From positions 15,314,001 through 15,378,000 of the forward strand of contig CM114275.1 of NCBI GenBank assembly GCA_050084515.1: a DNA stretch of 64,000 bases, read 5' to 3'. The DNA is from Blasia pusilla. Taxonomy: Eukaryota; Marchantiophyta; Marchantiopsida; Blasiales. Below, piece by piece: positions 55,561 through 64,000 of this stretch; the first letter of the stretch is position 1; the number at the start of each line of letters is the position of its first letter. Both the position numbers and the translations under genes were made by a program. The notes below the pieces were generated by a model, which saw only the letters and a program-made list of their open reading frames with translations, searched no databases and was not told the DNA's origin.

Positions 55561-56400
55561 CAAAGGTGTGCACTCTCTCTCATGTCAAATCAAAACCACT
55601 CTCCTAATGAGAGGCTTGGTTTACACTCATAAGGCAAGGGACCATAGCTCCGCCGCCTCATGCCAAAAGGTTCAACAAAGAGAAAATGAGCTCTCAAGCC
55701 TCTCTCCTTGAGGTATACCCCTCCCCTCTCCCAAGCTCTTTCCATGGTAACCTATTCTTCCAAGTCACCTCCGTGGCTCTTGACCTGATGTAGGAGGTCA
55801 AGGACCACTTACCAAAAATAAAAAGTTGATCATATACACAAAATGGTACTTACCTAAAATAGTAAGTTCCTCAATATGGCTCCAAATGAGCCGAAACGAA
55901 GGGAAAATCTGCTCTCTCAGGTTTCCTAGGGCCTCAGCAGGTCAACATGGACCTACTGAGCCTGTCCTCCACTACTCACGAAAGGCTCTTGACTAAATCT
56001 CATGAATCTATCCTAAAAGACATGACAACCATGGAGAGAGATTGGGACATGGAAGGGGGTATACCTCCAACAGAGAGAACTTGAGAGCTCATTCTCTCTT
56101 TGTTGAACCTCTTGACATGAGGCGACGAATCCATGGTCCTCCTTGACTTTTATGTGTAACCCAAGCCTCTGATTAGGAGATTGGATTTGGTTTGACATGA
56201 GAGATAGATAGATGGAGTGTGCACCTTGTGAGAGATTGTGTGAGAGATCTACTTGATTTATTGGAGATATTTTGGTACTTCTCATCTCGATGTTTGGATG
56301 CCATGAGTTAACATGGGATCGTGCATGTACGTTTGTGTGTATGTTCAATGACAATGATGTATGTTGTGTAGCGATGTGTGTGTGCGCACGATAACTTGCC
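55560..56400. mobile_element. LTR-like sequences of the methyltransferase gypsy, inverted pair
   Basis: 55580-56035 is the reverse complement of about 11130-11570, and 56036-56400 matches about 11400-11760 in forward orientation. The two parts share an inverted arm of about 160 bp (55600-55755 against 56030-56190) around a 275-bp centre, so this is a foldback made of two LTR pieces. There is no coding content. Confidence 0.65.
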
Positions 56401-56404
56401 CGTG

Positions 56405-56590
56405 TTGGGAAGTGAGGAACTAAGAAGGTTGAGCTTGATGAAGTGCCGAGTTGAGAACTTGATGGGTTGGAAGGTTGATGAACCCAGACCAGACTAACGT
56501 AAGTGTGTTTGGGTGTATATCAATAGTGAGAGCGTGTCCTACTTAATGGATACTCTCATAACACTAGAGATTGACGTGCAAGGGGAGTAG
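56405..56590 (+). mobile_element. Fragment of the TGTCGCGACC LTR family
   Basis: GAGGAACTAAGAAGGTTGAGC...GAGATTGACGTGCAAGGGGA matches 5365-5535, near the 3' end of the solo LTR at 4549-5546. Both ends are truncated. Confidence 0.7.
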
Positions 56591-56629
56591 CCATTGGTGG
56601 TTTATGGAATGGAGTAGGGAATGGTGGTT

Positions 56630-57685
56630 AATGGAGTCCGACAAGCTTATATAGAAGCTTGCTAGGTGGGCCATATTGCTGCAAGAGTATGATTTCCACT
56701 TGGTACATTGACTTGAGACCCTCAACCAGGATGCAAATGGCTCAAGTTGTAACCCTTACACGAGTCAACGAGATATAATTGGAGCTTGTTGGCATGGAGA
56801 GAGTGATGAGGAGATGATGTCTAGATGATATACGTTAACTTGTTTGGGTTTGTTGGCTATGGAGAGCCATAGTATTGGGACTTTGAGAGCAAAGTCCAAT
56901 GGAGAGTCCTTAGATCTAGATGCTAGTGAGAAGGCAATAGGTGGTTGAGATATCCATGAGGATGGGGCAGTCTTGGAGCACTTGCATAATGGGAGTATTG
57001 CGAGCATTGTGGGTGCTAGAGAGCAAAATTGAATCCTACAATGAGCTAGACACCTCCAATAGAAGGGGATACATATTTTCCGAGTTTGGGAGGATGGTAG
57101 AGTACACGTTGTACCTCATTTCACAAATAGCATGATTGGTGCAACATACCCATGAAGAGTTGCGGCACTTTGGAGGGTAGCGGACGTAAAACTTGCTTTA
57201 GATACAATAGTGATGGTGAGGCATGCACATTGACATACAAAAATTTTTTGTCACATGAATGGTTTGTGATTGAGTCCAAGCATCATTTCAATGCTCAAAC
57301 TCCAAAATTGCATCCACTACCAATCACAAGTTTAGGCTATAGGTGGAGTTTGGATTTTCCATGGCGTTTATCTTTGAGCGCCATAGTTGTTATATGTTGG
57401 TGATGGTCGAGCACTTCTCGAAGTGGATAGAGTTGGTTGCATTGCTTGACAAAGGGAGTGAAGAAGTAGCATATATTCCTAGATTGAGTGTTGAGTCACT
57501 ATGGCGCACAAGTTGAGATATTGACAGACCAATTAAAGAGTTTCAAGGAGAGTTTCACGCCTTTCTTTACCAAACGTTGATTGACCATCGCACTTCTTTG
57601 CAAGATCATCATGAGGTAGATGGATCAGCGAAGAGATTTCTCCACAAGGTGGAGAGATGTTTACATAAGTATGGCTTATATGGTA
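56630..57685 (+). pseudogene. Third copy of the gypsy: RNase H to integrase
   Basis: Matches 9215-10270 with many indels. It reads VMESDKLI-KLARWAILLQE-like, then IHEDGAVLEHLHNGSI and YRWSLDFPW..SLSAIVVIC, with LTDQLKEFQGEFH-like remains. The longest open stretch is 83 codons (57152-57403). It is more decayed than the other copies. Confidence 0.65.
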
Positions 57686-58067
57686 GGTAGGGATAGATGG
57701 GTATCTAGAGCTAGAGGGACCTAACCACCAACTAGGGGGGTGATTGGAGATATTTTGATACTTCTTGTCTCGATATTTGGATGCCATGAGTTAGCATGGG
57801 ATTGTCGGTGGATGTATGTTGTGTAACAATGTGTATACGCACGACAATTATCATTTCTATTAGGATAGATTGACGAGATATCGTAAAGAGCCTTTAGAGA
57901 TACTAGAGGACAGCCTCAGTTGGTCGAGGATGACCTCTTGAGGCCGCTTGTAACTTGAAAGAGGAGGTTCCCCCTTCGTTCGGCTCATTTGGATCCATAT
58001 AGATAAGCTTACTATTTTGGTAAGTTCTTATTTTGAATATAGTTGACTTTCCACTTTAGGAAGTCAT
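57686..58067 (+). mobile_element. 3' end and LTR start of third gypsy copy
   Basis: GGTAGGTAGGGATAGATGG to AGGAAGTCA matches 10935-11300, including the purine tract (ACTAGGGGGGTGATTGGAG) and LTR start TGGAGATATTTTG. It is cut at 58067 by the next LTR. Confidence 0.65.
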
Positions 58068-59747
58068 GTAATGTACAAGAGTTTCTATTTTACAATCGTT
58101 TCAATAAGTTCGATCCCCAAGAGGATCGTTGTTTGATGAAAAGAGAGTTCGGAATTACAATTCTGTTGTAATAGTTGTATTTAAATGTGTGTGAGTTATA
58201 TTCAATGTCTTATCAATATCTTCTGATCTTTCTTAGTACTAAAGGATCTTTTCTCGATTCTCTCTAGTGGAATTGACAGTATGTTCAGGTAGATTTTCCG
58301 CTCGACATCAAGAAACCTCACAGAGATCTTAACACAAAACCTGACTTCTCCTACTTTCAAAACTCAATCCGTCTCGGCAGGTTACTCTCTGTCAAACAAA
58401 TTTCCTACAACTCATGTTGATTATTGTGAGAAAACAGAAAGTGACTAAATCACTGAAATCTTTACAAAAACTTAGAGATACAAAGTGGCCTAGTCCGTTC
58501 GTGCGCTCACAGAAGATCTTCGATGGAACCTGAACTGGGAGATAACTCGACATACGAGAATGCGCTACCGCTGCGGCTCCCGACTATTTGACTACTCGGG
58601 AAAACTAGGGTTTTTACCTATTTTTCTTCGTTTCTATTAATAGAAAAATTTTGCCGGGGGCTGCGCCTCCGGATCCTCGTGACGCATCAGCGTGCCCCGC
58701 ACCCTCATGCAATATAGGGTTAGATAAACTAGTAACGCTACTCCGTAAACCACCTACGTCATATTACTATGACTTCTTCGACGTCTAAGTCGGAACCATC
58801 GATCTAGGCTTCTCCTCATACAAGGGGGCCGATCAAATCAATGGTGCTCAGAGGAGTGGATGTTGAGAATCCAATAATTATTTCACTGATGAGAAAGGTT
58901 CGCCTGATTCACTCTTCACTCTACAGACCCAAAAAGAATACTCAGACATAAGCATCGCACATCAGAATGAATGAATGATTGCTTTACTACTCCATCAAGA
59001 ACGAGAAAGCTTCAAAGTGTATAGAAGCTCGAGAGGGTACTACTCTCTTGCTCGGACCATTCCTACAACATAAGGACTTCGTAAGAGAATGATGATTATG
59101 GCTTCTGCCTTGCTTCTTAAATATTCGCTGGAGTGGAAGTGATCCAAAGATTCGAAACGTTCTTGATGAAGCTAGTGTCTCTTCACTATTTCTAACTACC
59201 TAGATCTATGGTTATCTTAGCTTTTCCTATGATCCCTGTGAATCCGTGGTACAAAACTGTCCTAACTACCAATTTGATACAAAGGGTCGCGCCCTTTCCT
59301 AGTCTAACTGTTCTAACATGCGTCTCTTGAAATCACAGTCATTCTTAGCTTCGCTTCGCTGGACTTCATGAGGGCGAAGTACACCATGCTTCGTTCTTAT
59401 TTTCGTGCTTCGTACAAGAGCGAAGTACTTCTTTCTTCTTTTCTTCGTTATGCTTCATTATGTAGCGAAGCACTTCATAGATAGAGCTTCGTACATCTTT
59501 GTTGAGCTTCGTTAAGCTTCGTTCTGAGTCTTGAGACTTCGTTATTGCGTTTTCCTCTCCTCTAAGGCAAATCCTTGATCTTCCATCTCTTTGCCTTGTC
59601 CCAGGAGCTTTGTGATTCACTCATTCTTCCTCATAATAATAAATAATCATAATCAAAATCATAATATACAAGAGTCTTTGTTGAATAAAAAGATATATTC
59701 TTCAAGAGTACAAAATTGTGGGTATCACATACCCCCTCCCTCAAATG
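58068..59747 (-). mobile_element. LTR (1662 bp) with polypurine tract, minus-strand gypsy
   Basis: The LTR is 58068-59729 with the same ends as 52635-53837. An additional segment of about 430 bp (58437-58880), absent from the other LTR, looks like an insertion. It includes GGGGCTGCGCCTCCGGATCC and GTACTACTCTCTTGCTCGG-flanking sequence. TACCCCCTCCC at 59730 is the polypurine tract of the minus strand, so this is a 3' LTR. The internal part ends at 59760, where unrelated sequence begins. Confidence 0.75.
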
Positions 59748-59760
59748 TGAGCCGCCCCGG

Positions 59761-60300
59761 ATCCGATCACACACCATGTACCTGGCAACAAACTGTTGAA
59801 CATCAGTCTGTATGGCTTGCCACCAATACTATATCCAGAGCAAGTTGTACTTCCGCTTCACTCCAAAATGACCCAACTCCTCTTTGGCATGCTGCACTAG
59901 TAGTGCTCTCTATGAAGGATGCAACACTAACGTGTACTATACCATCCTTCCACACTTGCAATACATATGTCCTCTCCTTCCAAAACCACTTGGCTCACTG
60001 TAGGATTTGATCCCGCTCTATCCCCCTCAACTACGCTTTTAGAGCATGCTGTGGTTCCCACCCGTTTACACAGGGTTTAGGTAAGCTCTATGCCCGATCT
60101 AGCACCCATAGTGCTCTCGACATTGCCAATGTGCATGTACTCCAAGACTACTCCATCCTCATAAATATCTCGACCACCTGTCACCTCCTCACCGGCCTCT
60201 GGATTTAAGGACTCTCCATGAGACCTCGCCATCAAAGTCTCAACAATCTGGCTCTCCATAGCCAAAAAGCCCAAATTGGCTGACGCGTGCCATTCATAGT
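59761..60300 (-). pseudogene. Fourth gypsy fragment: integrase zinc region, minus strand
   Basis: Reverse complement of about 9460-9870 sequence: on the minus strand it carries the CMVCDR-equivalent region, GHFGVKRKYNLLW-like text, then an inserted stretch at 60005-60110, and ESLNPEAGEEVTGGRDIYED then GVVLEYMHIGNV. Decayed. Confidence 0.6.
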
Positions 60301-60900
60301 TGGTGACAACAATGTGTATGCGTATAACAATGTAGAGAGAGAGTGCCACTACTCCATTCAAGATTCCCTCATTCATGCTTATTTTTGTATGATGGAGGAG
60401 TCTATGCAAACTCATATGATGGCTTCAGGGAGATTGCTACAAGGAGCGGCGCCGAAGAAGATCCACCTCTATAGAGACTTCATGACAAACATCAATCTGT
60501 CTCCCTAGCCATAGAGATGTATGGGGCTATGGGGGAGAGGTTTTACTCGTTCCTTATGGATTGCACTCATCATCTCCAATCCAGAAATGTGTTGTCTTTA
60601 CATATTACAATTCTTTATTGTATGCAATAGGTCTTTATACTTTTGCAACGTGCCCAAGCCAATGTGATTTTAAAGCGAGCTTAGGCCGATGGAGATATCG
60701 GGGCTAGAGGTCCTCTTAGTGGTAATCAGGTTTCTCTAGGTGTAACGAATATTTTTTCTACCATTATTAGTTTAGCCGGTAGAGAGTCGCCACTTTTTTC
60801 TATTTTTTTCTATCTATTGGACTTGTTTGGTTCCCCCTTCTACTTTAGATGGGTTCCACGACCTTTTTATGTTTCTTCCAAATCTTTAATTACCTCTCTC
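60301..60900. other. Unassigned sequence
   Basis: I see no supported gene. A plus-strand frame at 60287-60508 and scattered open pieces (e.g. YYNSLLYAIGLYTFATCPSQ near 60600) hint at a further decayed retroelement, without a domain I can name. Confidence 0.35.
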
Positions 60901-60901
60901 C

Positions 60902-61719
60902 GATAGTGTCACGACCCTCATGACCAAACGAGTGCCAAAGCGGAACATCGGAACATTAGCGGGCTCACGCTAAGATGGTTTGCGCGTTGGAGTGGTCTCG
61001 AAGAAGAGACAAGAGACGGGACGCAAGCGAGGCTTCGCGGTTTAGATGTTGTGGTCGCGACTGAGAAACCTGGACCAAACGCGGAACAAGACTTGAAAGG
61101 AGTTGAGTCTAGAAAGTGGGTTGCCAAAGGAAGAATCTGGATTTGGGACGCCACTAGCGTTTGAGAGTTTCCGACTGTATTTATGGGGGTTTATTGGAGA
61201 ACCCCAGAAGTACTAGTAAGGGGGAAGGTCTCCAAGAGTGCTTGGAACTCGAACCCCACTTTGGGCGCCACGAGGCGGCTCAAGGGCATGGAACGGATCG
61301 AGAGTTTGGGGTTGGGTTGGAAAACCTGAACCAAGTCTATGGAGGTGATTTTAGACATCCCTCTTGGATTTCACCCGGCGACTCAATTACTTGGGTCTCG
61401 GTTTGGAACTCACACGAGGTCCATTGAACAATTGGGATCGCTAGGCGCGCAAGTGCTGTTTTAGGTTCTGGACTAATCAGGAAGTCTGTTCCAAGTCTTG
61501 AAGGACTTGCCATGTTTTGGAAACTAGGAAGTAAGGAAGGTTGAGCTTGATGAGACGCCGAGTTGAGAACTCGGTGGGTTGGAATGCTGGTTGGCCCAGA
61601 CCCGACTAACGAGAGTGCGTGTTTGGGTGTAGATCGGCAATGAGATCGTGTCCTACTGAACGTACGCTTCCGCGACAATAAAGATTGACGTTCAAGGAGA
61701 GTAGGGGCGCGACAGATAG
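60902..61719. mobile_element. Solo LTR, 808 bp, with 5-bp TSD GATAG
   Basis: The LTR is 60907-61714, TGTCACGACC to GGGGCGCGACA, flanked by GATAG at 60902-60906 and 61715-61719. It is the same family as 4549-5546 but lacks about 190 bp (4810-5020 of that copy). Confidence 0.9.
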
Positions 61720-62705
61720 GGCACTTTGCAATAATCATATAGACTAGTTAGGACCCGTAGAGAACCGTGCGATGCATGGTCCACTCCATGATCCTTGTCA
61801 TTTCGCACGGATCCAATCTATAGGTTGTTAGACAGGCTGAAATTCAAATTTTTTTTCTCGATTAGATGATTAAAGTCCCGAGGTCCTAAAACAATGCACG
61901 ATCCCATAACCCTAGACGCCCCGTTACGCTACCCGAATACTCATGCCACCCATTGGGCATTCTAAGGACAACTGGTAATCTCTCCATTGTCGCCATTTAA
62001 GGACACGTGGTGATCTCCCCATTGTATCCATTTGAAAATCACTCCTATGATGGATTCCGGTTTTCTAATTTCTCGTTTAACAATTCGAGTGGGACCTTTC
62101 AACACTATGGTCGTGGGAGTCACGGTGGACTGCCGCAATTCAAAGCTTTCCCTTCTGCTACCGGGCTTCTCGAACAGTTGTGAGAGGTCGATCGAAACTC
62201 CAATCGAAGAAATGCGCGGGGAAAGGATTTGACACAGCAGAGGAGATCCCTGCAAGTTTGAAAAATCGGCCTACGTCAAGAACATGCTTCGCTCTAGATA
62301 AGGGTCACCTTGCCTGCCCTACCGCATTAATTCATGCTAGAACGAGCAATGGCAATGTCGAGGGAAGAGCGGGTATATGGAGATTTTTCCCATCTGCCGA
62401 TGGAAAAAGCCGATGGAATCGGGTTTGCATGTCCGTCAGTTATGTGAAGAGTGCTACGAATTCATGTTCGGAAAACTTAGAAGGTTGGCTGCTGGAGGTA
62501 ATTGTCCTGGCAGGTTGGGCATTCCATGTAAGTCTTCAAGAAGAGCTCATTCTTTACTACTGCCGGATGGGAGTCCATCATCATATTCTTTCATCTTGCG
62601 TGCCACATTCATCACACCTATGATCCTACTGAAAATTAGGAGGCATAAGAGATGGACCTCCGATTGAGCCAGACTAAAGCCGGGACGATCTAACGGTGAT
62701 CGAGT
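61720..62705. other. Intergenic region upstream of GCP3
   Basis: No element termini found. A plus-strand frame at 62377-62667 has a Cys-rich stretch (RQLCEECYEFMFGKLRR, GGNCPGRLGIPCKSSRR), family unknown. It could be an unrelated small ORF, a decayed exon or chance. The rest is presumably promoter and 5' untranslated sequence of the downstream gene. Confidence 0.4.
62377..62667 (+). other. Cys-rich open frame, doubtful
   Basis: 96 codons; six Cys in about 30 residues (LCEECYEF ... NCPGRLGIPC). It overlaps another open frame and ends 39 bp before the GCP3 ATG. I do not recognise it. If expressed it could be an upstream ORF of GCP3. Confidence 0.2.
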
Positions 62706-64000
62706 ATGGACGGTGACGTTGTAGCAGATCTGGTGAGGCAGCTGGTGGTGAGAATTTTGCCTAGTGAAGCTACAACCAGCGATGTATCAAAAAATCGAGA
62801 ACGAGATACAGTGACGGAAAGGGCATTTCAGTTTGCCATGCGGATTATTGGCAGCCGCATTTCTCCCTCTCTTGCTAACGATGAAGTGGCAATGGCAGAA
62901 ACTATTAAGCGGCAGCTTGTTCAAGAAAGCAGATCCTCCGATGCACTTACTTTTGCAGATTTGCATCGGAGGCTTGCCTCGCTTAGTGGCCCTGGAAGTG
63001 TCGAAAATAGGTGGGCAGTACTTTACCTTATACGAGCTGTATCGGAGGATCAGAGGCGCGTGGGAGCCGAGACAAGGGGTACTGCAATCCCTTTTACTTC
63101 TACTCTATCAGGACCTGCTGCCCATGGAGGGCTTCCGGCATTGCCCAAGTCGGCGGAGCACTCCAAGCTTCCCAATGTTCCCTGTGACGGTGGCTTTCCA
63201 ACGAAGTTAGCTCTGAGAAATGGGATGTTGCATTCTCCAAAGCCACAGTCTGGAGCTGCAGAGCATGGGTCTCAGGGAGGGGTGTTGATACTTTCCAAAG
63301 ACGCGGATAATGTGAAGTCTGTGGCAATCAGAGAGTTCGTTGAGATTAATCAAGTAGAATCTGAGGTGACGGAGGCAGCCCTTGTTCGAGATGTGGTCTA
63401 TGCTTGCCAAGGTATCGATGGGCGCTACGTGAAGTTTGACAAAGAGTCGGATGGCTATTCTGTGGATTCTTCCATCAAATTGCCCAAGGCAACGAGAGTC
63501 CTTGTTCGTCGGTTATGTGAAGTGGGCTGGCTGTTTCGTCGCGTTCGCAATCACATTTCCGAGAGCTTGGAAGATGGGCCATTGGAGGCAATCGGCACCG
63601 TAGGTCAAGCATTTTGTGCAGCTCTTCAAGAAGAGCTTGGCGATTACTACCGCTTGATGGCTGTGCTGGAGACGCAAGTGTATCATCCTATTCCGTTTAT
63701 GTCAGGTGGTGAACGTGTCAGCAACAATGTAGGGAACTATCTTTCGCTCCGTCGTTTGTCTGTCTGGCTTGCGGAACCTTTGACAAGAATGCGTCTGATG
63801 GCCGTGCTCGTAGATGATTGCAAAACTCTCAGAGGAGGTGCAATGGCTGGGGCGATTCACATGCATTCACAGCATGGGGATCCACTCGTACGCAGCTTTC
63901 TTAAACGCTTATTGCGAAGGGTCTGTACGCCGATCTATGAAATGATCCGGAGGTGGGTACTCGAGGGAGAGGTGGACGATCTGTATGGTGAGTTCTTTGT
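62706..64000 (+). CDS. GCP3: Gamma-tubulin complex component 3, N-terminal part
   Basis: 431 codons open from ATG at 62706 to the window end, no introns. The protein is a core subunit of the gamma-tubulin complexes that nucleate microtubules in the cytoplasm and at the nuclear envelope. The N-terminus (MDGDVVADLVRQLVVRILP) leads into AFQFAMRIIGSRISPSLAND and SSDALTFADLHRRLASLSGP, typical of plant GCP3. The conserved Spc97/Spc98 (GRIP1) domain starts near residue 200: EAALVRDVVYACQGIDGRYV, RLCEVGWLFRRVRNHISESL, LGDYYRLMAVLETQVYHPIP, LSLRRLSVWLAEPLTRMRLM, RGGAMAGAIHMHSQHGDPLV and YEMIRRWVLEGEVDDLYGEF. Full plant GCP3 is about 840 residues, so roughly half is in view. The start agrees with the length expected ahead of the GRIP1 domain. 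The intact frame contrasts with the surrounding elements, as expected of an essential gene. Confidence 0.95.
   Translation, partial: MDGDVVADLVRQLVVRILPSEATTSDVSKNRERDTVTERAFQFAMRIIGSRISPSLANDEVAMAETIKRQLVQESRSSDALTFADLHRRLASLSGPGSVENRWAVLYLIRAVSEDQRRVGAETRGTAIPFTSTLSGPAAHGGLPALPKSAEHSKLPNVPCDGGFPTKLALRNGMLHSPKPQSGAAEHGSQGGVLILSKDADNVKSVAIREFVEINQVESEVTEAALVRDVVYACQGIDGRYVKFDKESDGYSVDSSIKLPKATRVLVRRLCEVGWLFRRVRNHISESLEDGPLEAIGTVGQAFCAALQEELGDYYRLMAVLETQVYHPIPFMSGGERVSNNVGNYLSLRRLSVWLAEPLTRMRLMAVLVDDCKTLRGGAMAGAIHMHSQHGDPLVRSFLKRLLRRVCTPIYEMIRRWVLEGEVDDLYGEFF

Noticed and set aside
62180-62623. A 147-codon plus-strand open frame upstream of GCP3
   Set aside because: No recognisable domain, overlaps another frame of similar length, and codon use is unremarkable; not called as a gene.

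Overview
The window looks like nuclear DNA of a plant, most probably a non-angiosperm land plant (bryophyte, lycophyte or fern; the lineage is inferred and not fixed). The only ordinary host gene is at the right edge: the N-terminal 431 codons of gamma-tubulin complex component 3 (GCP3), plus strand, open and uninterrupted to the window end. Almost everything else is nested transposable elements, mostly decayed. Several keep exact target-site duplications (TSDs), so the order of insertion can be read.

Layout. 1-2350: the 3' end of a Ty3/gypsy element with its LTR, joined to a fragment of a large DNA transposon carrying a methyltransferase exon. 2835-11640: a Ty3/gypsy element whose pol holds a C5-cytosine DNA methyltransferase between protease and reverse transcriptase, and a PHD finger after integrase; its gag region is split by a solo LTR (4549-5546). 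11640-54500: a second copy of that gypsy family, cut into pieces by three insertions: transposon T1 (13012-29946, 9-bp TSD), a solo LTR (30174-31867, 5-bp TSD) and transposon T2 (32754-54243, 9-bp TSD). T2 itself contains another Ty3/gypsy element (44120-53837). 54500-61720: LTR and pol fragments and a further solo LTR (60907-61714). 61720-62705: intergenic. 62706-64000: GCP3.

T1 and T2 are copies of one Mutator-like (MULE) DNA transposon family. Besides a DDE-type transposase it carries a divergently transcribed, intron-containing cargo gene with a ParB-like domain followed by a beta-class (N4/N6-type) DNA methyltransferase domain, a combination otherwise typical of bacteria and phages. The introns and the intergenic gap of the transposon are filled with regularly spaced 27-bp perfect or near-perfect palindromes (arms GCAACCCGTCGG and CCGACGGGTTGC). 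T1 is a chimera in which two transposon halves were joined head to head inside such a palindrome array.

The most notable observations are: two unrelated DNA methyltransferases carried by two unrelated mobile elements in one locus; the PHD finger on the gypsy polyprotein; and the intronic palindrome arrays with compensatory arm changes. Function of any of these is inference; most copies here carry stop codons.
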